A stretch of 55,769 nt of DNA from Bacteroidetes bacterium CG2_30_33_31 (GTDB lineage: Bacteria; Bacteroidota; Bacteroidia; Bacteroidales; UBA1556), in contig MNXP01000038.1 in the NCBI GenBank assembly GCA_001872625.1, forward strand, positions 1 through 55,769, in the 5' to 3' direction. A program made the translations under genes and the position numbers. Position 1 is the stretch's first letter. Each line of letters opens with the position of its first letter. Below the pieces are notes generated by a model. It searched no databases and was not told the DNA's origin. It saw nothing but the letters and a program-made list of their open reading frames with translations. This document shows, one piece after another, positions 27,717 through 36,225 of the stretch.

Positions 27717-28523
27717 ATGGAAGCTATAAAAGATACGGTTTTTTATAAGGATGCATTTCTCTTCAACCAAATACCTGCAAATATTTTAGACACAATAAAA
27801 ATTGCACCTAAACACCCTGCTGCCACAATCTTTCAAAAAAGCAGCCTTTCAGCACATTCATTTTCGCAAAAAGTACTCATACAAAAAAGCAATTTTCAAC
27901 CTTTTTGGATTCTCCTTCTTTCGCTTATAATATTCGCTATCATGAGAATGGTTTTCGTAAAGTATATGAAATACAGAATATTGGGCTTTTTTATTGAAAA
28001 ATATCATGGCGTAAACTATACCACAGAACAAGCTGCAGGACTTATTCCACAAATTATTAATATAATTTTTTACGCAAATATTTCAGTATTTGTCTTTGAA
28101 CTTTTACACATTTTTGGGGTAAAAACAAACCCCACTGCAGACCTAAAATATTTTGGAATAATTACTTTGATTGTGCTTTTATTTTCTGTTGCCAAGACGC
28201 TTATAATTACACTTTCTGGACTACTTTTTTCGACTTACGACAACGCCATGCAGTTGATAAATATAAAAAACGACTCTGGATTTGCAAAAACCGTTGCTTT
28301 AGTACCTCTAAATTTTATATTAATCTATGGATACAATAACTTGATATTCAGCTATATTTCACTTGGAATAATTGCCACTATTTTTCTCATTAAAATTTTT
28401 AAAATGTATTTGCAAATTAGAGCAAGTTCAAACTTTCAAGTGTACCAAATATTTCTATATCTTTGCAGTCTTGAAATTTTGCCCTTTTTTATATTATATA
28501 AGCTTTTAAATATTTATATATAA
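27717..28523 (+). CDS. DUF4271 family membrane protein
   Basis: 268 aa. The N-terminal ~60 residues are hydrophilic, followed by about six membrane helices from residue 62 onward (FWILLLSLIIFAIMRMVFV...). The pattern matches DUF4271, a Bacteroidota family of unknown function that is usually found beside hemD, as here (50 bp upstream). There is a 73-bp gap after the propeller gene. Role unknown; the recurring hemD linkage hints at a link to tetrapyrroles or the envelope. Confidence 0.8.
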   Translation: MEAIKDTVFYKDAFLFNQIPANILDTIKIAPKHPAATIFQKSSLSAHSFSQKVLIQKSNFQPFWILLLSLIIFAIMRMVFVKYMKYRILGFFIEKYHGVNYTTEQAAGLIPQIINIIFYANISVFVFELLHIFGVKTNPTADLKYFGIITLIVLLFSVAKTLIITLSGLLFSTYDNAMQLINIKNDSGFAKTVALVPLNFILIYGYNNLIFSYISLGIIATIFLIKIFKMYLQIRASSNFQVYQIFLYLCSLEILPFFILYKLLNIYI

Positions 28524-28573
28524 ATTGTCAATTTCAGAGAACTAAAGCAAGTATTAACCTAAGAGCTAAAGTT

Positions 28574-29329
28574 TTGAAAGTAAAAAATATACTGATTTCC
28601 CAACCTGCTCCGCCAGATTTGGAAAAATCGCCTTACACTCATCTTGTGGATGAATTTAACTTGGAAATTGATTACCAAATGTTTATAACTATTGAGGGCG
28701 TTACGAGTAAGGAATTTAGACAAAATAGAATTAATATTTCTGATTACACAGCTGTAATTTTTACTTCCCGTCAAGCTGTAGATAACTATTTTAGAATAGC
28801 TAAAGAATTAAGATTTACCGTTCCAGAAACGATGAAATATTTTTGCATCTCTGAATCAACAGCATACTATCTTCAAAAATACGTACAATTTCGCAAGAGA
28901 AAAATCTTCCATGGTCAACAGAGTTTCGATGATTTGCTAGAGATTATGAAGAAATACAAAACAGACAAATTTTTCTATCCTTGTTCCGAAATTCATAAAA
29001 AAGATATTCCCGACAAACTAAAAAAGAACAAATTCCATTTCAAGACAGCAATACTTTATCGGACTCTTGCAGCCGATTTATCTGATTTGGATATAAGTAA
29101 ATATGAAATGTTGGTGTTTTTTAGTCCTACTGGAGTTAAAGCTCTATTCAACAATTTTCCAGAATTCAAACAAAATAATGTAAAAATAGCAACTTTTGGA
29201 ACTTCAACTGCTCAGATTGCCAAAGACCATGGTCTGGAAATTCAAATTGAAGCACCAACAAAGAAAGCGCCTTCTATGTCGAAAGCTATAGAAGAATTTG
29301 TTTCTGAACAAAGAAAAAGAAAAAGATAA
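28574..29329 (+). CDS. hemD: uroporphyrinogen-III synthase
   Basis: 251 aa, TTG start. No in-frame ATG gives a full N-terminus, and the N-terminus (MKVKNILISQPAPPDLEKSPY when read as Met) fits the family. HemD closes hydroxymethylbilane into uroporphyrinogen III in heme and siroheme synthesis. The two-domain fold shows TAVIFTSRQAVDNYF, FYPCSEIHKKDIP and LVFFSPTGVKALFNNF. Sequence identity across HemD proteins is low, so the assignment rests on these segments plus DUF4271 linkage. rnpA follows 78 bp downstream. Confidence 0.85.
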   Translation: MKVKNILISQPAPPDLEKSPYTHLVDEFNLEIDYQMFITIEGVTSKEFRQNRINISDYTAVIFTSRQAVDNYFRIAKELRFTVPETMKYFCISESTAYYLQKYVQFRKRKIFHGQQSFDDLLEIMKKYKTDKFFYPCSEIHKKDIPDKLKKNKFHFKTAILYRTLAADLSDLDISKYEMLVFFSPTGVKALFNNFPEFKQNNVKIATFGTSTAQIAKDHGLEIQIEAPTKKAPSMSKAIEEFVSEQRKRKR

Positions 29330-29407
29330 TTATATATTTTCCGCTCTTTTATTGCTGTTAGTCAATATATAACATAATTTATTTTTTCGCTTCTAAATAT
29401 TGCGAAC

Positions 29408-29785
29408 ATGAGAAATACTCTCTCGAAGAAAGAAAGGCTACATTCCAAAAAAAAGATAGAAAGTGTCTTTAAAGACGGGAAGTCATTTTTTATTTATCCT
29501 ATAAAAATTATTTATTTAAAAGTTGCTGACGATGAGAATTTTGGTGCAGAAATTTTAATAACTGTCCCTAAAAGAAATATTAAATCGGCCGTAAAAAGAA
29601 ATCTCATCAAACGCCACATTCGGGAAAGCTATAGAATTACTAAGCATAAATTGAATGACGAATTGATTCGTAGCGGCAGAAAAATGAATATTGCTTTCAT
29701 TTTCTTAGGTAAAATTGACTACGATTTTAAGTCTTTGAAAAATGTTATTTCTAAAGCCTTAGCTTTAGTTCTAAAATCTCTTTAA
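29408..29785 (+). CDS. rnpA: ribonuclease P protein component
   Basis: 125 aa, strongly basic. It binds the RNase P RNA and helps mature tRNA 5' ends. Visible motifs are LSKKERLHSKKKIESVFKDGKSF at the N-terminus and the RNR signature AVKRNLIKRHIRESYR. rpmH is not next to it, unlike the usual arrangement in many bacteria; the hemD-rnpA order is common in Bacteroidota. It is convergent with the PFK gene, only 7 bp away. Confidence 0.94.
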   Translation: MRNTLSKKERLHSKKKIESVFKDGKSFFIYPIKIIYLKVADDENFGAEILITVPKRNIKSAVKRNLIKRHIRESYRITKHKLNDELIRSGRKMNIAFIFLGKIDYDFKSLKNVISKALALVLKSL

Positions 29786-29792
29786 AGAGTAT

Positions 29793-31019
29793 TTAACTCC
29801 ATTTTAATATTTTCCTAAAGTCGTAATATTCTGGATTTGGAATAAAGGTTTTTGCTTCTTCGTAATCTCCCGGAGTTATATATTGAAGTCCATCATCAAA
29901 AATAACTTTAGCTTTTGCCGATTCTATATTAACAAGACGTGGCTTAATTTTGCCATTCTCATCTTCCACATCCTTCAAAAATAATGGCGAAATATTTCCA
30001 AGATGGTCGGCTGTAACCATGCATCCTGTATAACCTGAATCATAGAGTTTTTTTACCCCCATTCCGAGCAAATTACAATACAAAAGATCGTATGCAGTAG
30101 GACGAATGCATCGTATTTCATAACCCAATTCTACTGGCCTGCTTTTTATGCTAATGCCCAATTCTTTTAATTTTTTATTGAGTACATAATTGAATATATG
30201 AGCTTTACTAACATTACCCAACTCTGGATGCCCATGGTCGTCGTAAGTAAAATTAACTCCAGATTTCTCTATCTCTAAATCGCTCATAAAATGGAATACT
30301 CCTTCCGAAATAATAATAACGCCGTATTCTATGCCCAGAATTTTTCTTTTGACAATTGACGAAATCATTAATCTGACAATATTATCAATAGAAACATCTG
30401 TTTTGTTAAAAATTTCAGGAATAATAATCATAGGAAATCTAAGCGCACAGCCAATACCAAAAGCAAGATGACCGGCCTCGCGACCCATAGCTGAAATTAA
30501 AAACCAATTTCCCGATGTGCGAGCATCTTCATAAACTGTGGTGGCAATGGATACACCTTCCTGTTTTGCCGATTGATAACCGAAGGTAGGTATGCCTTCT
30601 GGCAAAGGCAAATCATTATCAATAGTTTTGGGAACGTGTATGTTTTGAATTTTTATATTATTGACTGTAAGATAATTAGCAATTCTGTTTGCTGTAGAGG
30701 CAGTGTCGTCACCACCTATTGTAACAAGAAGCTTGATGTTGTGTTTCTCAAAAAATATTGTATTAAAATTAGTATCTATTGGTTTAAAACGACTCATTCT
30801 TAAGGCCGAACCTCCAATATTATGAATCCTATCAGCAAAACTAAAATTCAATTCTTCAATTTTAGGGCTTTTGGAAAACAATCCTTTGTATCCATCATGA
30901 ATGCCAATAACTCTGTAACCAGACTTTAGAAAAACTCTTGAAATAGAACTAATTACGGCATTTATACCTGGGGCTGGACCGCCTCCACAAAGAATTGCGA
31001 TTGTTTCTTTCATTACCAA
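29793..31019 (-). CDS. phosphofructokinase with PPi-type active-site residues
   Basis: 408 aa; an alternative ATG lies two codons in (31013). Motifs: GGGPAPGINAVI (12-23), GGDDT (102-106), PKTIDND (130-136), and AMGREAGHLAFGIG. In ATP-dependent PFKs the second motif is normally GGDGS/T; an Asp at that position (GGDD), with Lys in PKTIDND, is the recognised signature of pyrophosphate-dependent enzymes. The protein is longer than bacterial ATP-PfkA (about 320 aa). It phosphorylates fructose-6-phosphate in glycolysis, possibly reversibly if PPi is the donor. Automatic annotation would probably call it ATP-dependent. Confidence 0.9.
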   Translation of the reverse strand: MVMKETIAILCGGGPAPGINAVISSISRVFLKSGYRVIGIHDGYKGLFSKSPKIEELNFSFADRIHNIGGSALRMSRFKPIDTNFNTIFFEKHNIKLLVTIGGDDTASTANRIANYLTVNNIKIQNIHVPKTIDNDLPLPEGIPTFGYQSAKQEGVSIATTVYEDARTSGNWFLISAMGREAGHLAFGIGCALRFPMIIIPEIFNKTDVSIDNIVRLMISSIVKRKILGIEYGVIIISEGVFHFMSDLEIEKSGVNFTYDDHGHPELGNVSKAHIFNYVLNKKLKELGISIKSRPVELGYEIRCIRPTAYDLLYCNLLGMGVKKLYDSGYTGCMVTADHLGNISPLFLKDVEDENGKIKPRLVNIESAKAKVIFDDGLQYITPGDYEEAKTFIPNPEYYDFRKILKWS

Positions 31020-31114
31020 TATCTTATTTTACACTGAATTAGGTGCAAAATTAATTATTCTTTCGACCTTTGCAATAAATTAGTATTTTTACTTCTAATA
31101 AAATAATCTATTCC

Positions 31115-32005
31115 ATGGCTGATAGCTTAAATAAAATATTTAATTTCAACAAAGGTCAAAGACGAGCAATTGTAATTCTTTCGATGTTAATTTTTGTACT
31201 TATTATTTATCGGTTTTGGCAAGCAAATACTCCAAAAGAAATTATCAATAATGATAGAGCTATAAATGAAATAAACGATTTCATAAAATCACAAGATTCT
31301 GTAAAGCAACAATTTAACAATACCCTTAAGGAAAGTAAGCTTGAAAAAAATATTGTAATTAACTTAAAACCATTCAACCCAAATATGATGACTAAGAAGT
31401 CATGGTTAGAGCTTGGCTTAAACGAATATCAGGCAAATTCAATTCAAAAATATGTTTCAGCTGGTGGACAGTTTTTTAAAAAAGAGGATTTAAAAAAAAT
31501 GTATTGTCTTTCGGCAAATGATTATAACCGACTTGAGCCATATATTTTGTTGGATCTAACAATTAAACCTGAAAGCAAAGTTAAAAAGAACTCTACAACA
31601 AAATATTTACAGATTGAGTTAAATGCCGCAACAACAGAAAGTCTGTTAGATGTGAGCGGTATTGGAGAATATTTCGCAAAAAATATAATCAAATATAGAG
31701 ATATGCTTGGCGGTTTTTATTCAGTTGAACAACTCAGAGAAGTCTATGGAGTAGATAGTGCAAAATATGAAAAAATATATCGAAATTTTAATGTTGATAT
31801 AGGTAACATAACTAAAATTGACCTCAACAAATCAAATTTTAATACTCTTAAAAAGCATCCATACATCGGAAAAAAGATAGCTTTTGAGATTTCAAATTAT
31901 TTAAAATATAAAGGTAAATTTAAGTCCGTCGAAGATTTAAAAAATAGCATATCCATAAAAGATGCTGATTATAAAAAAATTTATCATTATTTTGTAGTGT
32001 ATTAA
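31115..32005 (+). CDS. helix-hairpin-helix (ComEA-like) protein
   Basis: 296 aa. One membrane helix (about 18-36) near the N-terminus, a polar linker, then at least three helix-hairpin-helix units: KPFNPNMMTKKSWLELGLNEYQANSIQKY, IELNAATTESLLDVSGIGEYFAKNIIKYR and IDLNKSNFNTLKKHPYIGKKIAFEISNY. The layout is like ComEA DNA receptors, but the repeat number is higher and the GIG hairpin is only partly kept in the first and last unit. It probably binds DNA or a helical partner in the periplasm. The POT transporter starts 15 bp downstream. Confidence 0.8.
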   Translation: MADSLNKIFNFNKGQRRAIVILSMLIFVLIIYRFWQANTPKEIINNDRAINEINDFIKSQDSVKQQFNNTLKESKLEKNIVINLKPFNPNMMTKKSWLELGLNEYQANSIQKYVSAGGQFFKKEDLKKMYCLSANDYNRLEPYILLDLTIKPESKVKKNSTTKYLQIELNAATTESLLDVSGIGEYFAKNIIKYRDMLGGFYSVEQLREVYGVDSAKYEKIYRNFNVDIGNITKIDLNKSNFNTLKKHPYIGKKIAFEISNYLKYKGKFKSVEDLKNSISIKDADYKKIYHYFVVY

Positions 32006-32020
32006 ATCTAAACACAAAAC

Positions 32021-33448
32021 ATGATTAAAAAGAACATTTTCAAGGCATACCCGCGTACTTTTTGGATTGCCAACACCATTGAATTAGTCGAAAGATGGGC
32101 TTGGTATGGCTTTTTTATGCTTTTTGCCAACTACTTGACAAGCTCTTCTGATATGGGAGGCTTAGAACTTACTCAATCGCAAAAGGGTTGGATAATGGGC
32201 ATTGGAACGGGAATTCTTTACTTTCTACCAGTAATTACAGGCTCCATTGCCGATAAATATGGCTACAAAAAAGTTCTTTTTATTGCTTTTTCCGTTTACA
32301 CATCTGCATTTTTCATCTTCCCTTATTTCGATTCCTTTACTGGCGTTTTTGCCGTTTATCTTTATTTAGCTTTAGGTGCAGCACTGTTTAAACCTATAAT
32401 TTCTGCTACCATTTCCAAAACCACCGACGAAAGCAATTCATCCGTTGGCTTCGGTATTTTCTATATGATGGTAAATATTGGAGCTTTCTTTGGCCCCATG
32501 ATAACCCTTTTCTTTAAAAGTAGCTCTTATTCTGTAGTTTTTCAACTTTCAGCAGTTATTATTGCCTTAAATTTTATACTTCTACTTTTCTACAAAGAAC
32601 CTGGTAGAGTGAAATCAAAATCAAGTTTTAAAGAAATTATATCGGTAGCTTTTACCAACATTGGTAAAGTTTTAAAAGATTTTAAATTTATTATGTTTCT
32701 GCTTATTGTTGCAGGTTTTTGGACAATGTTCAATCAACTTTTCTTCACCTTACCAGTATTTATTGAACAATGGGTTGACACAAAACCTATGTATGATTTC
32801 TTTGCCATGAACTTCCCTTTTATAGCAAATAATTATGGAAGAAATGGAGTTATGGAAGCTGAATTTATCTCCAACTTTGATGCACTTTATATCATCATTT
32901 TTCAAATATTTATTTCTACACTTGTTATGAAATGGAAGCCATTAAAATCAATGACAATTGGCTTTATAATAAATGCAATTGGCATAGCTTTAACGCTTTA
33001 CACCCAAAACGTTGTATTTCTTTTGATTTCAATTTTCATTTTTGCCATAGGTGAAATGATGGGGAGCCCAAAGATTACCGAATATATTGGATTAATTGCA
33101 CCAAAAGATAAAAAAGCTCTTTATATGGGCTTCTCTTTCATTCCAGTTTTTATTGGAAATGTGCTTGCTGGAGTTGTTGCTGGTCCAATATATCAATCAA
33201 TTTCTGATAAACACCAGATGGTTTTAGACCTTGTAAAATCTCACAATTTTGCAATTCCTGACGGATTAACGCAAAACGAGCTTTTTCTTAAGGCTGCTCA
33301 AAATATGAATATGAATGAGTCTCAACTGACAAATTATTTATGGCAACATAATAACCCATCAAATATTTGGATTTTGATTTCTGGTATTGGCATTTTAGCT
33401 GCTTTACTATTAAATTTTTATAACAGAAAAGTCCTAAAAAATAAATAA
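32021..33448 (+). CDS. POT/PTR-like MFS transporter
   Basis: 475 aa with about twelve to fourteen membrane helices. The first helix carries ELVERWAWYGFFML, a variant of the ExxERFxYY proton-coupling motif of oligopeptide transporters. GSIADKYGYKKVL is the MFS loop 2-3 motif. A large loop (about 255-290) lies between helices. The substrate is probably small peptides but cannot be read from the sequence. It follows the HhH gene by 15 bp and precedes the ankyrin gene by 7 bp. Confidence 0.82.
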   Translation: MIKKNIFKAYPRTFWIANTIELVERWAWYGFFMLFANYLTSSSDMGGLELTQSQKGWIMGIGTGILYFLPVITGSIADKYGYKKVLFIAFSVYTSAFFIFPYFDSFTGVFAVYLYLALGAALFKPIISATISKTTDESNSSVGFGIFYMMVNIGAFFGPMITLFFKSSSYSVVFQLSAVIIALNFILLLFYKEPGRVKSKSSFKEIISVAFTNIGKVLKDFKFIMFLLIVAGFWTMFNQLFFTLPVFIEQWVDTKPMYDFFAMNFPFIANNYGRNGVMEAEFISNFDALYIIIFQIFISTLVMKWKPLKSMTIGFIINAIGIALTLYTQNVVFLLISIFIFAIGEMMGSPKITEYIGLIAPKDKKALYMGFSFIPVFIGNVLAGVVAGPIYQSISDKHQMVLDLVKSHNFAIPDGLTQNELFLKAAQNMNMNESQLTNYLWQHNNPSNIWILISGIGILAALLLNFYNRKVLKNK

Positions 33449-33455
33449 TTTAAAT

Positions 33456-34820
33456 ATGAGAAAACGTAATATAATATTAATAATATGCTCATTATTTTTT
33501 ATTTTTCAAACAACAAGGCTTTTTTCTCAAACCGACACAGTCAAATTATCTGATAATTTATTGAAGGCAGCAGCTATAAATTCATTAGATTCGGCAGTTG
33601 ATTTTTTAAAACAAGGTGCTAAGATTAATTTTAAAGACGAAAAAGGAAATACTCCATTAATTTATGCAATTCAGAATAATAATTTCGACATGGTAAAAAT
33701 GTTGGAATTTAATAGTGCCGATTTGAATCTAAAAAATAATGAAGGATTAACTCCTTTAATCACAGCTATTAGGACATCAAATTTCGACATTGCTGAATTT
33801 TTATGTTATAAAGGTGCAGACCCAAATATAACAGGCCTTTATGGAACAACACCCTTACATTATGCAATAAATCAAGCTGAATATTATATTATCGATATGC
33901 TTATTTTCTATGGTGCTGACTTAAATAAATTGGATTTTGAAAGAAACTCAGTGTTGCATTATGCTGCCTATTTGAGTGACACTTCATTTGTAAATCTTTT
34001 ATTAAAAAAAGGCGCAATAGAAATGAAAAATAACTTTTATAATTTAAGCCCTCTTAAAATTGCAATTCAGTATAATAACAAAGAAACAGCGAAAATCTTA
34101 TTCGCGGCAGATACAGTTTCTACTGATGTTGATAAACGCTCTAATTACTTGATTACATATTCTATAAATTATAATAACGACAGCTTTGCACTATTTTTAA
34201 TTCATTCCCATAAATTTATTCCATCAAAAAAGAATGACGGTAATAATCCATATAATGTAGCATTATTGTACAGAGAAATTTCATTGGCTACGGAACTTAA
34301 AAGAGAAGGTTTTAATAGCGGATTTTATCCATATTTTTCTCAATATACATTTATGACTAAGGCTTCTATGAGCAAAGATGATGCATTCTATAATTTTGGT
34401 TTAAATGCCTTAGATTCAAAATATGGTCTAAAATTAAATGTAGGCTTGGGAACCAGATTTAAACGAATGTCGGTATTTGTTCAAGCAGGCAAGGATGTCT
34501 ATTATCAATATTGGGAAAGAAGAACTTTTTTAAATTTTGGAATTAAGAAACACTTTTATATAAAACCAAACTCCGAACTAATTTCACTATTTGCTGGTTT
34601 TGATATAAATGCTTACTTTGGAAATTATCGCGGTTCATCGCGTCATCTCGATAAAAAGTTCGGATTTTCTCCTTCCGCAGGAATCTCCTTGAATTTTAAT
34701 ATTTTGCAGTTGGAATTGTCATACAATTATATGAATTATGCAGCACTTAATTTTTCACCAAATTTTTTCGCAATTGGTATTGGATTTAAGTTTAATAATC
34801 TTAATTCAATCTTAAACTAA
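33456..34820 (+). CDS. exported ankyrin-repeat protein with C-terminal outer-membrane barrel
   Basis: 454 aa. Signal peptide (about 1-25, ending RLFSQ). Residues about 35-260 hold six or more ankyrin repeats: KGNTPLIYAIQNNNFDMVKML, EGLTPLITAIRTSNFDIAEFL, YGTTPLHYAINQAEYYIIDML, NSVLHYAAYLSDTSFVNLLL. From about 300 to the end there are alternating beta strands (YGLKLNVGLGTRFKRMSVFVQAG, FGFSPSAGISLNFNILQLELSYNY, FFAIGIGFKF) ending in a hydrophobic/aromatic strand, as in an eight-stranded outer-membrane barrel. This would display ankyrin repeats in the periplasm. The combination is unusual. The lipoprotein gene overlaps its stop by 1 nt. Confidence 0.75.
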   Translation: MRKRNIILIICSLFFIFQTTRLFSQTDTVKLSDNLLKAAAINSLDSAVDFLKQGAKINFKDEKGNTPLIYAIQNNNFDMVKMLEFNSADLNLKNNEGLTPLITAIRTSNFDIAEFLCYKGADPNITGLYGTTPLHYAINQAEYYIIDMLIFYGADLNKLDFERNSVLHYAAYLSDTSFVNLLLKKGAIEMKNNFYNLSPLKIAIQYNNKETAKILFAADTVSTDVDKRSNYLITYSINYNNDSFALFLIHSHKFIPSKKNDGNNPYNVALLYREISLATELKREGFNSGFYPYFSQYTFMTKASMSKDDAFYNFGLNALDSKYGLKLNVGLGTRFKRMSVFVQAGKDVYYQYWERRTFLNFGIKKHFYIKPNSELISLFAGFDINAYFGNYRGSSRHLDKKFGFSPSAGISLNFNILQLELSYNYMNYAALNFSPNFFAIGIGFKFNNLNSILN

Positions 34821-35257
34821 TGCTTTCTACCATGAGAAAAATATTTATATATGGTTTTTTATTAGCAATTATCATTTCGTTTTCGACTTGTAAAAAAACT
34901 CACCAATCACCAGATGATTGTTCAAATTATGATTACCATGATTGTAATACATTGGAACCCACGAATTCTTCACTAAAGATGAGCTTTAGTCTTAATAGTC
35001 AAATTCATTCAGTTCCATTTGTAATTTATAAAGGTAATGTTGAAGATAATTCTGTACTATATCACGATACTGCCTTTGCCTCAGAGGTTATTTACTCTCT
35101 TGACTTTGGAAGCTATTCGGTAAAAGCAGAATATCATATAAATGGAAAGACTATTTATGCAATTGATGGCGGGAAGATGATAAAATGGAGCAATAATGTT
35201 TGCGATTCAACTTGTTGGAGTGCAGATAGCTTAAGTCTGGATTTAAGAATTCATTAA
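34820..35257 (+). CDS. lipoprotein of unknown function
   Basis: 145 aa; a second ATG four codons in (34832) starts the signal directly (MRKIFIYGFLLAIIISFSTC) and may be the true start. The lipobox FSTC gives a lipidated Cys. The mature part has six further Cys, including CSNYDYHDC near the start and CDSTC near the end, which could form disulfides in the periplasm. It overlaps the ankyrin-barrel gene by 1 nt, so the two are probably co-made. No family recognised. Confidence 0.65.
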   Translation: MLSTMRKIFIYGFLLAIIISFSTCKKTHQSPDDCSNYDYHDCNTLEPTNSSLKMSFSLNSQIHSVPFVIYKGNVEDNSVLYHDTAFASEVIYSLDFGSYSVKAEYHINGKTIYAIDGGKMIKWSNNVCDSTCWSADSLSLDLRIH

Positions 35258-35277
35258 AAAAAATTTTGGATAAAAAA

Positions 35278-35305
35278 AAGTCCCAATATATAATACTGGG
35301 ACTTT
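35278..35305. terminator. bidirectional intrinsic terminator
   Basis: AAGTCCCA (35278-35285) pairs with TGGGACTT (35297-35304) around an 11-base loop, with an A-run on the left and T-residues on the right. It can stop both the plus-strand lipoprotein gene ending at 35257 and the minus-strand lipoprotein gene ending at 35359. Confidence 0.75.
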
Positions 35306-35358
35306 CTCAATAAATGTAGTAAATAAATACTTGCTACATTTAATTTCGCTACATTTTA

Positions 35359-35550
35359 TTACATAACTTCAGTAGCTTCTGTTGTAGTAGCAGCAGTATC
35401 AACAACGGTTGTTGTATCAACAACTGGTTCTTCAATTACTTCTGTAGCTGTGCTATCAACAGTTTCGGTAGCTTCTTCAGTAGCGTTGTTACATGCTGCA
35501 AAAGCAACGATTGCGAACAACATAACGAATAATTTCAAAAGATTTTTCAT
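35359..35550 (-). CDS. small Thr/Val/Glu-rich lipoprotein (paralogue A)
   Basis: 63 aa. Signal peptide MKNLLKLFVMLFAIVAFAAC with a lipobox Cys at position 20, followed by a 43-residue low-complexity tail (ATEEATETVDSTATEVIEE, then PVVDTTTVVDT...). It is nearly identical in the first 50 residues to the next gene at 35776, so the two arose by tandem duplication. Unlike its partner it ends in TEATEVM and has no cysteine besides the anchor. The protein probably projects from a membrane as a flexible acidic strand. Function unknown. Confidence 0.75.
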   Translation of the reverse strand: MKNLLKLFVMLFAIVAFAACNNATEEATETVDSTATEVIEEPVVDTTTVVDTAATTTEATEVM

Positions 35551-35732
35551 TACAGGATAAATTTAATTGTTATTAAAAAATTTCTAAGTGCAAAATTGCA
35601 ATAATTAACTATATGTACAACAAAAATAATTAAAAATTAAAATTTACTTTCACAAATTGTTATATAAACATCTAATTATAAACTATTTAGGTTTATACAA
35701 AATTTTATATATATTTAACATTTCCAAGATTT

Positions 35733-35760
35733 AAGCTAAAAAAACAGTTTTTATTAGCTT
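35733..35760 (-). terminator. hairpin terminator after paralogue B
   Basis: AAGCTAA (35733-35739) pairs with TTAGCTT (35754-35760), extended by A/T pairs around the centre. It lies 16 bp downstream of the stop of the minus-strand gene at 35776. Confidence 0.55.
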
Positions 35761-35775
35761 AATAAAATTTAAGCA

Positions 35776-35991
35776 TTATTTACCGCATTTGCCTTCACCA
35801 CATTTCATTTCTGAAGATTCTGTAGCGGCAGCAGTAGTATCAACAACGGTGGTTGTATCAACAGCTGGTTCTTCAACTACTTCGGTAGCTGTACTATCAA
35901 CTGATTCAGTTGCTTCTTCAGAAGAGTTGCCACAAGCTGCAAAAGCAACTACTGCAAACAACATAACGAATAATTTTAAAAGATTTTTCAT
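35776..35991 (-). CDS. small lipoprotein with C-terminal CGEGKCG motif (paralogue B)
   Basis: 71 aa. Signal peptide MKNLLKLFVMLFAVVAFAAC (Cys 20 lipidated), the same acidic Thr/Val linker as paralogue A, and then a unique tail ...SEMKCGEGKCGK. The EGKCG motif is the hallmark of HvfA/bufferin-type precursor peptides, whose cysteines are modified by MNIO (DUF692) enzymes and which bind copper or respond to metals. No DUF692 or partner gene is in this window, so modification is speculation. Alternatively the two cysteines bind a metal or form a disulfide unmodified. Confidence 0.75.
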   Translation of the reverse strand: MKNLLKLFVMLFAVVAFAACGNSSEEATESVDSTATEVVEEPAVDTTTVVDTTAAATESSEMKCGEGKCGK

Positions 35992-36225
35992 TGATTGAAT
36001 AAATTAGATTGTTAATAATTAAAAAAATTTCAAGGCGCAAAAATCAATAAATTAATTATATCAAAAACAAAAATAAATAATATTTAAATATTATTTAAAC
36101 TTTATACATTTTAAATTATTGATATTGAACAACATGAGTTCTAAAAATAATTTATATTTATTTAACATTTCGCAAATTAATACTAAAAAAACCGAATTTA
36201 GCAGTTAAAAACCGAACTGTTTAAA
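35992..36225. other. intergenic leader of paralogue B
   Basis: 234 bp, very AT-rich. Its part next to the start codon resembles the leader of paralogue A at 35551-35775 (shared phrases such as AAAAAAATTTC and GCAAAA..CAATAA), so the duplication included the promoter region. No ORF. Confidence 0.45.

Noticed and set aside
35789..35998. Plus-strand frame antisense to paralogue B
   Set aside because: Ser/Val/Thr low-complexity sequence that mirrors the repetitive lipoprotein linker on the other strand; no independent gene signals.
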